Shown: in pieces, positions 34,103-42,041 of the stretch
How positions within the stretch are numbered: position 1 is the stretch's first letter
Layout: every line of letters begins with the position of its first letter
Source of the DNA: Microtetraspora sp. NBRC 16547
GTDB lineage: Bacteria; Actinomycetota; Actinomycetes; Streptosporangiales; Streptosporangiaceae
Reading direction: 5' to 3'
NCBI RefSeq assembly: GCF_030268965.1
Contig: NZ_BSSE01000006.1
Coordinates: 1-64,000 of the forward strand
DNA length: 64,000 nucleotides
Notes under the pieces: generated by a model
What the model saw: only the letters and a program-made list of their open reading frames with translations
The model's database searches: none
What the model was told of the DNA's origin: nothing
Position numbers and translations under genes: made by a program

Positions 34103-34708
34103 GTGCCCAAGCAGGTCGACCACGCGGCTCGGCGGGAGGAGATCGCCCAGGCGGCGCTGCGGCTGTGCGCGCGGGACGGCCTGGCCGGAGTGACCATCGG
34201 GCAGGTCGCGCAGGAGGCCGGTGTCTCCAAGGGGCTCGTGCAGCACTACTTCGCCGGGAAGGCCGATCTGCTGCGCGCCAGCGCCCACGTCCTGCGAGGA
34301 GAGATCGAGCGCCATATTCTCGAGGCCGTTCGGGACGCCCGCGGCCCGGCGGACACGCTGCGGCGCGTGCTGCTCGCGGTCGTCGAGCTGGGCGTGACCG
34401 CTCCGATCCCGCTGCTCGCCGGGCACGCGTTCCTGGCCAGGGCCGTCGCCGATCCGGAGATCCGCGACCTCTATCGTGCCGGCGGCGACGCCGTCCATCG
34501 CGAGATCGCCGCGCTGCTGGCGGCCTCCGCCCCGGCCCCGGACGTCGACCCCGGCGCGGAGGCGCACGCGCTGCTCGGTCTCGCGCGCGGCCTCTCCGAC
34601 GGGGTGCTGCTCGGAGACCTCGGCGTGGGTGATGCGGCCGCGATCGTCGACCACCACCTCCGCCGGATCCTGCCGGGGGCCGCGATCGGCTCCGATTCGC
34701 CCTCCTGA
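34103..34708 (+). CDS. TetR-family repressor
   Basis: The N-terminal helix-turn-helix reads RREEIAQAALRLCARDGLAG, then GQVAQEAGVSKGLVQHYFAG. 201 aa, with a ligand domain of the BetI-like C-terminal type. GTG/ATG start at 34103. GGGAGGGTAAG precedes it. It diverges from the alpha/beta hydrolase and probably represses both. Confidence 0.9.
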   Translation: MPKQVDHAARREEIAQAALRLCARDGLAGVTIGQVAQEAGVSKGLVQHYFAGKADLLRASAHVLRGEIERHILEAVRDARGPADTLRRVLLAVVELGVTAPIPLLAGHAFLARAVADPEIRDLYRAGGDAVHREIAALLAASAPAPDVDPGAEAHALLGLARGLSDGVLLGDLGVGDAAAIVDHHLRRILPGAAIGSDSPS

Positions 34709-34732
34709 CCGCGGCCTTTCAGGTGACGATCG

Positions 34733-35776
34733 TCAGGCGTCGTGCGGGCGGGGGCGGCGGAAGCCGTACGTCTCGTGCCGCCGGACGAACCCGAGCGACG
34801 CGTACAGTCCGGCCGCGGCGGTGTTCTCGGCGTTGTGGTTGACGGTGACCGCGGTCATGCCGTCCGCCGCCATGCGTCGCATCGCGTACAGCATGGCGGC
34901 GCGGGCGAGGCCGCGGCGCTGGAAGTCGCGATGGGTGCCGACCGGCTCGAAGTGCCCGATCCCGTTCCGCTCGTCCGTCCAGTAGACGGTGAACGCGGCG
35001 ATCCGCCCCTCGGGCGACTCGACGACGATCTCGCGGGCGGGGTCGTAGCCGGGCTTCTCCATGACCGCCGAGCGGTACAGGTCTCCCGTCCAGCTCTCCT
35101 CGAACGAGTTGTTGCGGGCCTCGGCGAGCCCGGCGGCGTCGTCCGGGCGGGCACCGCGCACGACGAACCCCGCAGGGAGCCGGGGCTCGGCGATCGGACC
35201 GCTCAGATCGCGCTCGTTGACGTGGTCCCAGACGCGGAAGTGGCTGAATCCGAGCCGGGTGAGCAGGTCGGCTCGCACGGTGTCGCAGTCGAAGAGGTCG
35301 GTCAGCACGAAGGGCTCGTCCTCGCCCATGAGGCGGCCCGTCGTCTCGTACGCGGTGCGGAGCATGTGTGACTCCGCCGCGGTCCCGCGCAGCGAGGGCG
35401 CGGTGAACACGTCGAAGGCCGCCCCGAAGCGCAGGTTGATCGCGAGCCCGGCGACGCCCGCCGCGTTCTCCCAGATGTGGACGAGCTCTCCGACCGGGCG
35501 ACGCCCGCGGAGGTTCTCGTAGATGCGGTGCGGCAGCTCGCCGATGTGGTCGTATCCGCAGCGGCCCGCCTCGGCGATCCACTCGGCGAAGGTCCGCTGG
35601 AGGTGGGGCAGATCCGCGTCTGTGTAGGGACGCACGGTCAGGTCGGCGGCGATGGTCACCCGGTCATCATTCCGGGTGAAGTGCCATCGTTCATCCCATT
35701 TTTCCGGGGGCGGACGATCCGCCGACGCACCCGCCGACCCCTCTCGCCGCTCCGGCGCGGCGTAGGGGCTCGTCAT
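34733..35776 (-). CDS. GNAT acetyltransferase, two-domain
   Basis: The C-terminal GNAT domain has the acetyl-CoA loop HRDFQRRGLARAAMLYAM and VNHNAENTAAAGLYASLGF. The N-terminal half resembles a degenerate GNAT repeat (LTVRPYTDADLPHLQR). The double-GNAT form is common in actinobacteria and acetylates small molecules such as drugs. The start at 35776 may be too early: a GTG at 35659 (VTIAADLTVRPYTD) is nearer to the first domain. Confidence 0.83.
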   Translation of the reverse strand: MTSPYAAPERREGSAGASADRPPPEKWDERWHFTRNDDRVTIAADLTVRPYTDADLPHLQRTFAEWIAEAGRCGYDHIGELPHRIYENLRGRRPVGELVHIWENAAGVAGLAINLRFGAAFDVFTAPSLRGTAAESHMLRTAYETTGRLMGEDEPFVLTDLFDCDTVRADLLTRLGFSHFRVWDHVNERDLSGPIAEPRLPAGFVVRGARPDDAAGLAEARNNSFEESWTGDLYRSAVMEKPGYDPAREIVVESPEGRIAAFTVYWTDERNGIGHFEPVGTHRDFQRRGLARAAMLYAMRRMAADGMTAVTVNHNAENTAAAGLYASLGFVRRHETYGFRRPRPHDA

Positions 35777-35838
35777 GGTGTGCCGCCACGGTCACGCTTT
35801 CAGAGCGCAGGACACTCTTGACACCATTGCTTCCAATG

Positions 35839-35853
35839 GAGAGCATTGCTCTC
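35839..35853. promoter_or_regulatory. Operator-like palindrome upstream of the membrane protein
   Basis: GAGAGC-ATT-GCTCTC is a perfect dyad 45 bases before the start of the next gene. A TTGACA lies just upstream at about 35818, so the palindrome falls in the promoter spacer or start region. Confidence 0.5.
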
Positions 35854-35897
35854 GAAGTGGAGCGATGCGCTATTCGATGTCTCGATCGGAGAGGTCC

Positions 35898-36530
35898 ATG
35901 ACCACCCCCAGCTCTTCCCGTGCCCGTCTTGGCGCCGGTTCCCTCGCGGCGGCCGGTGTCCTGTTCCTCCTGTATCCGGTGGTACGTCCGTACTCGGACG
36001 AGACGACCCTGGCCGGAGCCCGGGCGATGGCCTCCTCCGCCTGGGTGGCGTCGCACCTGTTCGCCGTGGCGGGGTTCGTCCTGCTCACGCTGGGCCTGCT
36101 GGCGTTGCACCTCGTCCTCGACCGGCCCCTCACATTGCCCGCCGTCGTGGTCACGTGGATCGGTGCTGGGCTGACGCTCCCGTACTACGGAGCCGAGGTG
36201 TTCGGCCTGAACGTCATCGCCGCCCGCGCCCTCAAGGAGCAGGACGCGTCCCTGCTCTCGCTCGCCGACGACTTCCGGTTCGGCCCCGCGGCGGTCACGA
36301 TGTTCGGGGCCGGGCTCCTGCTGCTCGGCGTCGGCGTGGTCCTCGCGGCCGTCGCCGTGTGGCGTTCGGGTGTGCTCTCGCGGTGGAGCGCCGTTCCGCT
36401 GGCCGTCGGGTTCGCCCTCTTCCTCCCGCAGTTCTTCGGCTCGCCGGCGCTCCGGATCGCGCACGGTGCCCTGATCGCGGTCGGCGCCCTGTGGGTGGCC
36501 GTGGAGTTGTGGCGGGCCCGCCGCGCCTGA
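35898..36530 (+). CDS. Multi-pass membrane protein (DUF4386-like)
   Basis: A 210-aa protein with five to six hydrophobic helices, for example LGAGSLAAAGVLFLLYPVV and LFAVAGFVLLTLGLLALHLV. ATG 35898 has GAGAGG nine bases upstream. No catalytic motif is seen. It resembles uncharacterised DUF4386-type membrane proteins. The strong palindrome in its promoter indicates a dedicated regulator encoded elsewhere. Confidence 0.7.
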   Translation: MTTPSSSRARLGAGSLAAAGVLFLLYPVVRPYSDETTLAGARAMASSAWVASHLFAVAGFVLLTLGLLALHLVLDRPLTLPAVVVTWIGAGLTLPYYGAEVFGLNVIAARALKEQDASLLSLADDFRFGPAAVTMFGAGLLLLGVGVVLAAVAVWRSGVLSRWSAVPLAVGFALFLPQFFGSPALRIAHGALIAVGALWVAVELWRARRA

Positions 36531-36632
36531 GCGGGCGCCCGCCCCATCCGGAGACGTCGCGGAGTGACTGCACGGTGCGACGCGGGGCAGGTAGGCGGTC
36601 AGGGACAGCGGACCGGTGAGGGGAGACCGTCC

Positions 36633-38375
36633 ATGGCCAGGCAGACCATCGCCGAGCAGTTCGTCGACATCCTCGGCCAGGCGGGCGTACGGCGGATCTA
36701 CGGTGTCGTCGGGGACAGCCTCAACCCGGTCATCGACGCCATCCGCCGGGCTCCCGGCATGGACTGGGTGCAGGTGCGGCACGAGGAGACGGCCGCCTTC
36801 GCGGCGGGCGCCGAGGCGCAGCTCACCGGCGACCTGGCGGCGTGCGCGGGCAGTTGCGGCCCCGGCAACCTGCATCTGATCAACGGCCTGTACGACGCGC
36901 ACCGCAGCATGGCGCCGGTGGTCGCACTCGCCGCGCAGATCCCCAGCAGCGAGATCGGCACCGCCTATTTCCAGGAGACCCATCCCGATCGGCTGTTCGC
37001 CGAATGCAGCCACTACTCGGAGCTGATCTCGCATCCTTCGCAGATGCCGCGGGTGCTGCAGACGGCGATCCAGCACGCGGTGGGCCGGTCGGGCGTCTCG
37101 GTGGTCAGCCTGCCCGGCGACATCGCGGCCCGGGAGGCGCCTCAGCGGGCGGCCGAGTTGGCACTGGTCACCCGCCGTCCCACGATCCGTCCGGCCGATG
37201 AGGAGATCGACACGCTCGCCGGGATGGTCGACGACGCCCGGCGGGTGACGCTGTTCTGCGGCAGCGGTACGGCGGGCGCCCACGATGAGGTCATGGCCTT
37301 CGCCGAACGGGTCAAGGCGCCGGTCGGCCACGCGCTGCGTGGCAAGGAGTGGATCCAGTACGACAATCCGTACGACGTGGGCATGTCAGGGCTGCTCGGC
37401 TACGGCGCGGCGTACGACGCCATGCACGAGGCGGACCTGCTGATCCTGCTCGGCACCGATTTTCCGTACAACGCCTTCTTGCCGGATGACGTGCGCATCG
37501 TGCAGGTAGACGTGCGGCCGGAGCATCTGGGACGGCGGTCGAAGCTGGACCTGGCGGTGTGGGGCGACGCCCGCGAGACGCTGCGTGCACTGATCCCGCG
37601 GGTCTCGGAGAAGACCGACCGCAGGTTCCTGGACCGGATGCTGAAGAAGCACGCGGATGCGCTGACGGGAGTCGTGGACGCCTACACCCGCGACGTGGAC
37701 AAGCATGTCCCGATCCATCCGGAGTACGTCGCCTCGGTCCTCGATGAGGAGGCCGCCGACGACGCCGTTTTCACCGTGGACACCGGCATGTGCAACGTCT
37801 GGGCCGCGCGCTACCTCACCCCGAACGGCCGGCGGCGGGTGATCGGCTCCTTCAGTCACGGCTCGATGGCCAACGCGCTGCCCCAGGCGATCGGCGCGCA
37901 GTTCGCCTACCGCGGGCGCCAGGTCGTCTCGGTGTCCGGCGACGGCGGGTTCTCCATGCTCATGGGGGACTTCCTGTCCCTGGTCCAGCACCGGCTCCCC
38001 GTGAAGGTGGTGCTGTTCGACAACTCCTCGCTCAGCATGGTCGACCTGGAGATGATGGTCGCGGGCCTTCGGCCGTACGGCACGACCTACCAGCACACCG
38101 ACTACGCCGCCATCGCCCGCGCGGCGGGGGCGCACGGTCTGCGGGTGGAGGATCCGCAGCGGGTCAGGGACGCGCTGCGTGAGGCGTTCCGCCATGACGG
38201 TCCGGCCCTCGTCGATCTCGTCACCGACCCGAACGCCCTCTCCCTGCCGCCGCGCATCACCGGGGAGCAGATCGCGGGGTTCGCGCTCTCGGCGGGAAAG
38301 ATGGTGCTCGACGGCGGAGTCGGCCGGATGGTCCAGATGGCTCGCGCCAACCTCCGCAACATCCCACGCCCCTGA
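36633..38375 (+). CDS. poxB: Pyruvate dehydrogenase (quinone)/pyruvate oxidase-type ThDP enzyme
   Basis: A 580-aa three-domain thiamine-diphosphate enzyme. The first domain has the catalytic Glu in VRHEETAAFAAGAEAQLTG. The third has the cofactor motif GDGGFSMLMGDFLSLVQH followed by KVVLFDNSS. The central domain has the usual FAD-binding features (LGTDFPYNAF). The closest functional group is PoxB, which turns pyruvate into acetate and CO2 and passes electrons to quinone at the membrane. GAGGGGAGACC precedes ATG 36633. Confidence 0.85.
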   Translation: MARQTIAEQFVDILGQAGVRRIYGVVGDSLNPVIDAIRRAPGMDWVQVRHEETAAFAAGAEAQLTGDLAACAGSCGPGNLHLINGLYDAHRSMAPVVALAAQIPSSEIGTAYFQETHPDRLFAECSHYSELISHPSQMPRVLQTAIQHAVGRSGVSVVSLPGDIAAREAPQRAAELALVTRRPTIRPADEEIDTLAGMVDDARRVTLFCGSGTAGAHDEVMAFAERVKAPVGHALRGKEWIQYDNPYDVGMSGLLGYGAAYDAMHEADLLILLGTDFPYNAFLPDDVRIVQVDVRPEHLGRRSKLDLAVWGDARETLRALIPRVSEKTDRRFLDRMLKKHADALTGVVDAYTRDVDKHVPIHPEYVASVLDEEAADDAVFTVDTGMCNVWAARYLTPNGRRRVIGSFSHGSMANALPQAIGAQFAYRGRQVVSVSGDGGFSMLMGDFLSLVQHRLPVKVVLFDNSSLSMVDLEMMVAGLRPYGTTYQHTDYAAIARAAGAHGLRVEDPQRVRDALREAFRHDGPALVDLVTDPNALSLPPRITGEQIAGFALSAGKMVLDGGVGRMVQMARANLRNIPRP

Positions 38376-38385
38376 CGGCGACCCT

Positions 38386-38426
38386 GGCAGTGTCTTTGGC
38401 GGCGTCTTTGGCAGTGTCTTTGGCAG
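38386..38426. repeat. 12-bp tandem repeat behind poxB
   Basis: The unit GGCAGTGTCTTT repeats three times (once as GGCGGCGTCTTT) plus a partial unit, starting 11 bases after the stop codon. Function unknown. Confidence 0.7.
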
Positions 38427-38470
38427 CGCCGCGTGCGAGCCGCAGCCCGCTCCGCGCCACGCCGGAGACT

Positions 38471-38504
38471 GACGACTTTCATAGTCTTGACAATAAAAGT
38501 TGTC
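38471..38504 (+). promoter_or_regulatory. Operator and promoter of the HTH regulator
   Basis: GACGACTTT and AAAGTTGTC form an inverted repeat with one mismatch around a TTGACA that may be the -35 box. The arrangement suits autoregulation by the HTH gene that starts at 38523. Confidence 0.5.
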
Positions 38505-38522
38505 GGTGACACTGTTGGCCGC

Positions 38523-39184
38523 ATGTTCGAAGTGGCGGTGATCGAGGACCCGGCGGCGGCCGAGGCCTCACTGGATCCGGTGCGCGCCCGGCTGCTCTCC
38601 GAGCTGGCCGAACACCGGTCGGCCACGATGCTGGCCGCCCGGGTCGGCCTGCCGCGCCAGAAGGTGAACTACCACCTCAAGGCGCTGGAGAAGCACGGGC
38701 TGGTCGAGCTCGTGGAGGAGCGCAGGAAGGGCAACGTCACCGAGCGCGTGCTGCGCGCCACGGCGGCGTCGTACATGATCTCGCCGGTCGCGCTCGCGGG
38801 CGTGCAGCCCGACCCATCCCGCTCACCCGACCGGCTGTCGGCACGCTGGCTGCTCGCCCTGGCCGCCCGGATGGTGGGGACGTCGGGGCTCTCATCACGG
38901 GCGCGGCGCGGGCGCGTAAGCGGGTCGCGACCTTCGCCCTGGACGGCGAGGTGCGGTTCGCCTCGGCGGCCGACCGCGCCGCGTTCGCGGAGGAGTTGGC
39001 GACCGCGGTCACCGCGCTGGTTTCCAAGTATCACGACGAGACGGCCGCGGGCGGACGCGATCACCGGGTGATCGTCGCCGTCCATCCGAGAGTGAAGGCC
39101 GCGCCTGGGTCGAAGACCGCGACGACGACCGAGGCAGAAATCAAGACAGAAACAGGGACGAACACAGAGACGAAGGAGTCCTGA
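38523..39184 (+). pseudogene. Frameshifted winged-helix (ArsR-like) regulator
   Basis: The first part encodes a winged helix: DPVRARLLSELAEHRSATML, AARVGLPRQKVNYHLKALEKH and GLVELVEERRKGN. After LALAARMV (about 38873) the frame breaks, and the remainder DVGALITGAARARKRVATFAL through to HRVIVAVHPRVK continues in another frame up to TGA at 39184. One base lost, or two gained, near the GTGGGGAC run would explain it. It may be a true mutation or a sequencing error. The gene ends one base before the SRPBCC gene, a common ArsR-SRPBCC pairing. Confidence 0.8.
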
Positions 39185-39185
39185 C

Positions 39186-39938
39186 ATGCCGCACGAGTTC
39201 GAGGTACGCGAGGAAATCGCCCTGGAAGCGACTCCCGAGCAGGTGTGGGAGGCGATCGCCACCGGTCCGGGAGTCGACTCCTGGTTCATGGGGCGGAACG
39301 AGATCGAGTCCCGCGAAGGTGGCCGGACGCGCCAGGAGATGATGGGCTTCACCAGCGAGGGCACCGTCACCGCCTGGGAGCCCGGGAAGAAGTTCGCGTT
39401 CCGGTCCGACGAGAACCCCGACGGCACGTTCATGGCCTTCGAATACCTCATCGAGGGCCGCGACGGGGGCAGCACCGTGCTGCGGTTCGTGCACAGCGGC
39501 TTCCTCGGCGATGACTGGGAGGCGGAGTACGACGCCCTCAAGGTGGGCGACCGCATGTACCTGGAGAAGCTGGCCGTCTACCTCAGGCAATTCGTCGGCC
39601 GGGTCTCGGCGCACAACGTGTTCGCCGTCGGGCCGCAGGTCCCGGACGCGGAGCGGGTCTGGTCGGCGTTCAAGGACGTGCTCGGCCTGACCGGGGCGCA
39701 GGTCGCCGAAGGCGATCCGGTACGGCTCGCCGTGGAGGGCCTCGCCCCGGCCGAGGGCGTCGTCGAGTTCGTCAGGCAGCCCAGCTTCCTGGGCGTGCGC
39801 ACGGACGAGGGGATCTACATGTTCATCCACGGCCACGAGGGCGCGGTCGTCGTGGAACAGCACGACTTCTCGGGCAGCGTCGACGGGAAGGAACTCGACG
39901 CGGCCTGGCAGGCCTGGCTCACCCGGTCTTTCGTCTGA
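39186..39938 (+). CDS. SRPBCC (AHSA1-like) domain protein
   Basis: The first 145 residues match the START/SRPBCC fold used by AHSA1-like proteins: FEVREEIALEATPEQVWEAI, PGVDSWFMG and STVLRFVHSGFLGDDW. The following 100 residues form a second, weaker domain. 250 aa. AHSA1-type proteins bind small hydrophobic ligands. It is translationally adjacent to the regulator upstream. Confidence 0.85.
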   Translation: MPHEFEVREEIALEATPEQVWEAIATGPGVDSWFMGRNEIESREGGRTRQEMMGFTSEGTVTAWEPGKKFAFRSDENPDGTFMAFEYLIEGRDGGSTVLRFVHSGFLGDDWEAEYDALKVGDRMYLEKLAVYLRQFVGRVSAHNVFAVGPQVPDAERVWSAFKDVLGLTGAQVAEGDPVRLAVEGLAPAEGVVEFVRQPSFLGVRTDEGIYMFIHGHEGAVVVEQHDFSGSVDGKELDAAWQAWLTRSFV

Positions 39939-40048
39939 CCCCGGTCCGTACCCGCCGTCGGGACGGGGGCCGCCTCCGGCCTGCCGACCGTCAGGGATCC
40001 TCGGGACGTCGCAGCGGGTCGGCGGCTTCGCCTGCCACCCGCTCGCCG

Positions 40049-40375
40049 TCAGCCGACCACCTTGACGTCGTAGAAGCAGAAGTGGTCCCGGATCTGGGCG
40101 ACATCGGGCTTCGGGTCCGGATATGCCCACACCAGGTCCGTCGCGTCCGGCCGCGACCAGTAGGACGCCTCGCCCTTGAAGGGGCAGTACGTGTGGGTCT
40201 CGGACGGGGTCAGGAGATCGGTGCGGACGTCCTCCGGAGGAAGGTAGTAGCGGACGGGCATTCCCGTCTCGCGCAGGAGGAGCGGGCGGCGGCTCTCCGC
40301 GAGGAGCACGCCGTCACGCTCGACGCGTACATGCTGGGTGCCCTGCTCGATGGTGATGCGGTGTCCCTCGGACAC
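40049..40375 (-). CDS. DUF427 protein
   Basis: The 108-aa frame shows the DUF427 pattern: VRVERDGVLLAESRRPLLL, PVRYYLPPEDV, TYCPFKGEASYWS and a closing DHFCFYDVKVV. The compact beta fold has no known activity. It is a single gene with ATG at 40375. Confidence 0.9.
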   Translation of the reverse strand: MSEGHRITIEQGTQHVRVERDGVLLAESRRPLLLRETGMPVRYYLPPEDVRTDLLTPSETHTYCPFKGEASYWSRPDATDLVWAYPDPKPDVAQIRDHFCFYDVKVVG

Positions 40376-40412
40376 GGTGCCTCCTGGTTCGCTCGGCGGC
40401 GGTTCTTCTCGG

Positions 40413-40567
40413 TCAGGTACTTCTCGAAAGCATCACTGACAGCATCTCAAGTCGGAACCAGTCCTCATCGGGCGCCCGGTCTGCGAGCCATGGAACGAGG
40501 CGGACGGCCGTGCTCGAGTGACTCGGGATGCTGTCCGATCGGAACAGCGTGAGATCCCAGAAATTCG
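40413..40567 (-). pseudogene. Remnant of a gene cut by the second TnpB element
   Basis: Outside the element's right tip the minus strand reads NFWDLTLFRSDSIPSHSSTA, then RLVPWLADRAPDEDWFRLEM, and ends MLSRST with a stop at 40413. It looks like the natural end of a protein whose front is missing. The first 22 residues of the open frame come from the insertion sequence. Family unknown. Confidence 0.45.
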
Positions 40568-40680
40568 GTGACTCCTCCGCTCCCTGAAGGAGCGGCTTCT
40601 CGCTAAGCCGCTTCCGCAGCGTCGCGAAGGACAAGCCCTGCCCTGAGGATGTTGACAGCCGCGTTCACGTCGGCATGCGC
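40568..40680 (-). ncRNA. Predicted omega RNA of the second TnpB element
   Basis: By family analogy, the scaffold overlaps the tnpB 3' end and the right-end hairpin. The guide would start just past 40568 with CGAATTTCTGGGATCTC, taken from the gene remnant beside the element. Extent and expression are inferred. Confidence 0.4.
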
Positions 40681-41793
40681 GGTATGCCCACACGCCATAC
40701 AGATGAACTCGGCCTGGGTGACGCGGTTCTCCTTCGCGCAGTGCCCGCAGCGGGCGCACGTGCGAGAAGTGTTGGCGGGGTTCACCGCGATCAGCTCTCG
40801 ACCGGCGCTTTCAGCCTTGTGCGCGAGGACCGTCAGGAACACCCCCCAACCCGCGTCCAAGATGCTCCGGTTCAACCCGGACTTTTGTGCGACATTCCGA
40901 CCAGGGGCTTGGATCGTGCCGGCGGCCGAGCGGGTCATGTTCGCGATCCGCAGATCCTCATGCACGATCACGCCGTAGTCACGGACCAACGCGAGCGCGG
41001 CCTTGTGCGCGCCATCCAGGCGCTGGCGGCGGACCTTCGCATGCACCACCGCGACACGGGCCACGGCCTTGCGTCGCCGCTTGGAGCCCCGCTTCTTGCG
41101 GGCGAGATCCCGCTGTGCCGCCGCAAGACGTCCGGCGGACGCCTGCAGGTGGCGCGGGTTGGCCAGGTGTTCCCCGTCGCTGGTCGTGACCAGCGACGCA
41201 ACGCCCACATCCAGCCCGACGACCGCGCCGGTCGCAGGCAGAGCTTGCGCGGGCACGTCATCGCAGGACAGGATCACGTACCAGCGGTTGCCTTCCCGCT
41301 TGATACCGATCGTCTTCACCCTGCCGAGCACAGGGCGGTGCTGATGCACACGGACATGCCCGACCCCTTGAAAGCGGACGAACGTCGCGGTGGGGTGCTC
41401 CGGTTGAGAGTCCCACCGGCAGCCGTCACCGTCCTTCGGCCACTCCACAGTGTCGAACCAGCCCCGCCCCTTGAAGCGGGGGAACCCCGGCTTCTGCCCG
41501 GCCTTGACGCGGCGGAAGAACGCGGCGAACGCCTTCTCCAACCGGCGGAGCGTGGCCTGCTGGGAGGAGAACGACCACCGGCCCTGCCCGGCGGGGTCAT
41601 CGGAGCGGATGTGCTTCAACTCCCCGGACTGGTCGCCGTAGCGCACGGCCACGCCCGCCTTGTGGTAGGCGGTACGGCGGTGCTCCAACGCCGCGTTGTA
41701 CAACACCCGGTGATCTTCCAAGCACTGCGCGAGCGTCGCGGCCTGCTTGCCGGTGGGGCGCAGCAGGAACTTGTACGACCTACGCACCCCCAC
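40603..41793 (-). CDS. tnpB: TnpB, RNA-guided nuclease (second element)
   Basis: 396 aa. RuvC residues are visible: Asp in VVGLDVGVASLVTTSDG, Glu in IVHEDLRIANM, and Asp in HADVNAAVNILRAG. The zinc ribbon is CARCGH and CMACGH. The N-terminus RRSYKFLLRPTGKQAATLAQ is typical. It differs clearly from the first TnpB. All catalytic positions are intact, so it should be an active guided nuclease if its RNA is made. Confidence 0.9.
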   Translation of the reverse strand: MGVRRSYKFLLRPTGKQAATLAQCLEDHRVLYNAALEHRRTAYHKAGVAVRYGDQSGELKHIRSDDPAGQGRWSFSSQQATLRRLEKAFAAFFRRVKAGQKPGFPRFKGRGWFDTVEWPKDGDGCRWDSQPEHPTATFVRFQGVGHVRVHQHRPVLGRVKTIGIKREGNRWYVILSCDDVPAQALPATGAVVGLDVGVASLVTTSDGEHLANPRHLQASAGRLAAAQRDLARKKRGSKRRRKAVARVAVVHAKVRRQRLDGAHKAALALVRDYGVIVHEDLRIANMTRSAAGTIQAPGRNVAQKSGLNRSILDAGWGVFLTVLAHKAESAGRELIAVNPANTSRTCARCGHCAKENRVTQAEFICMACGHTAHADVNAAVNILRAGLVLRDAAEAA

Positions 41794-42041
41794 CTCCCAC
41801 GTTCAGTAACGAGAACACCACGCTATCGGCAGCCACCGACAAAATCCGAAGGGAGGGAGCGCGGATTCCCCCGCCGGCTGAAGCAGGCAGTCCCCTCCGC
41901 GCGAATCTGATGGAATGTCACGAATCTCATGGTCGGAGAGGCTCGAATTCTTTAGATAAAGCGCCGTCCCGGCCCTGTACGGCGACGGCGAGTTCATCCG
42001 CGAGATCGAATCCGTTCGGCACGGGACGGATCATACGAAGA

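Larger units (their letters stand above)
40568..41905 (-). mobile_element. Solo-tnpB IS605/IS1341-type element
   Basis: The right tip GGAGTCAC (40568-40575, minus strand) follows a CCGCTCC/GGAGCGG hairpin (40577-40595). The left end shows an outer stem GCGCGGA/TCCGCGC (41859-41902) around a GCCGGCTGAAGCAGGC loop region. Only tnpB lies between the ends, with no tnpA. The tip coordinates are estimates. The element belongs to a different TnpB subgroup from the one at 3.4-4.9 kb. Confidence 0.65.

Noticed and set aside
38386-38426. Short tandem repeats here and at 20004, 50381 and 60461 considered as CRISPR arrays
   Set aside because: The units are 12-19 bases, directly adjacent, with no spacers and no cas genes.
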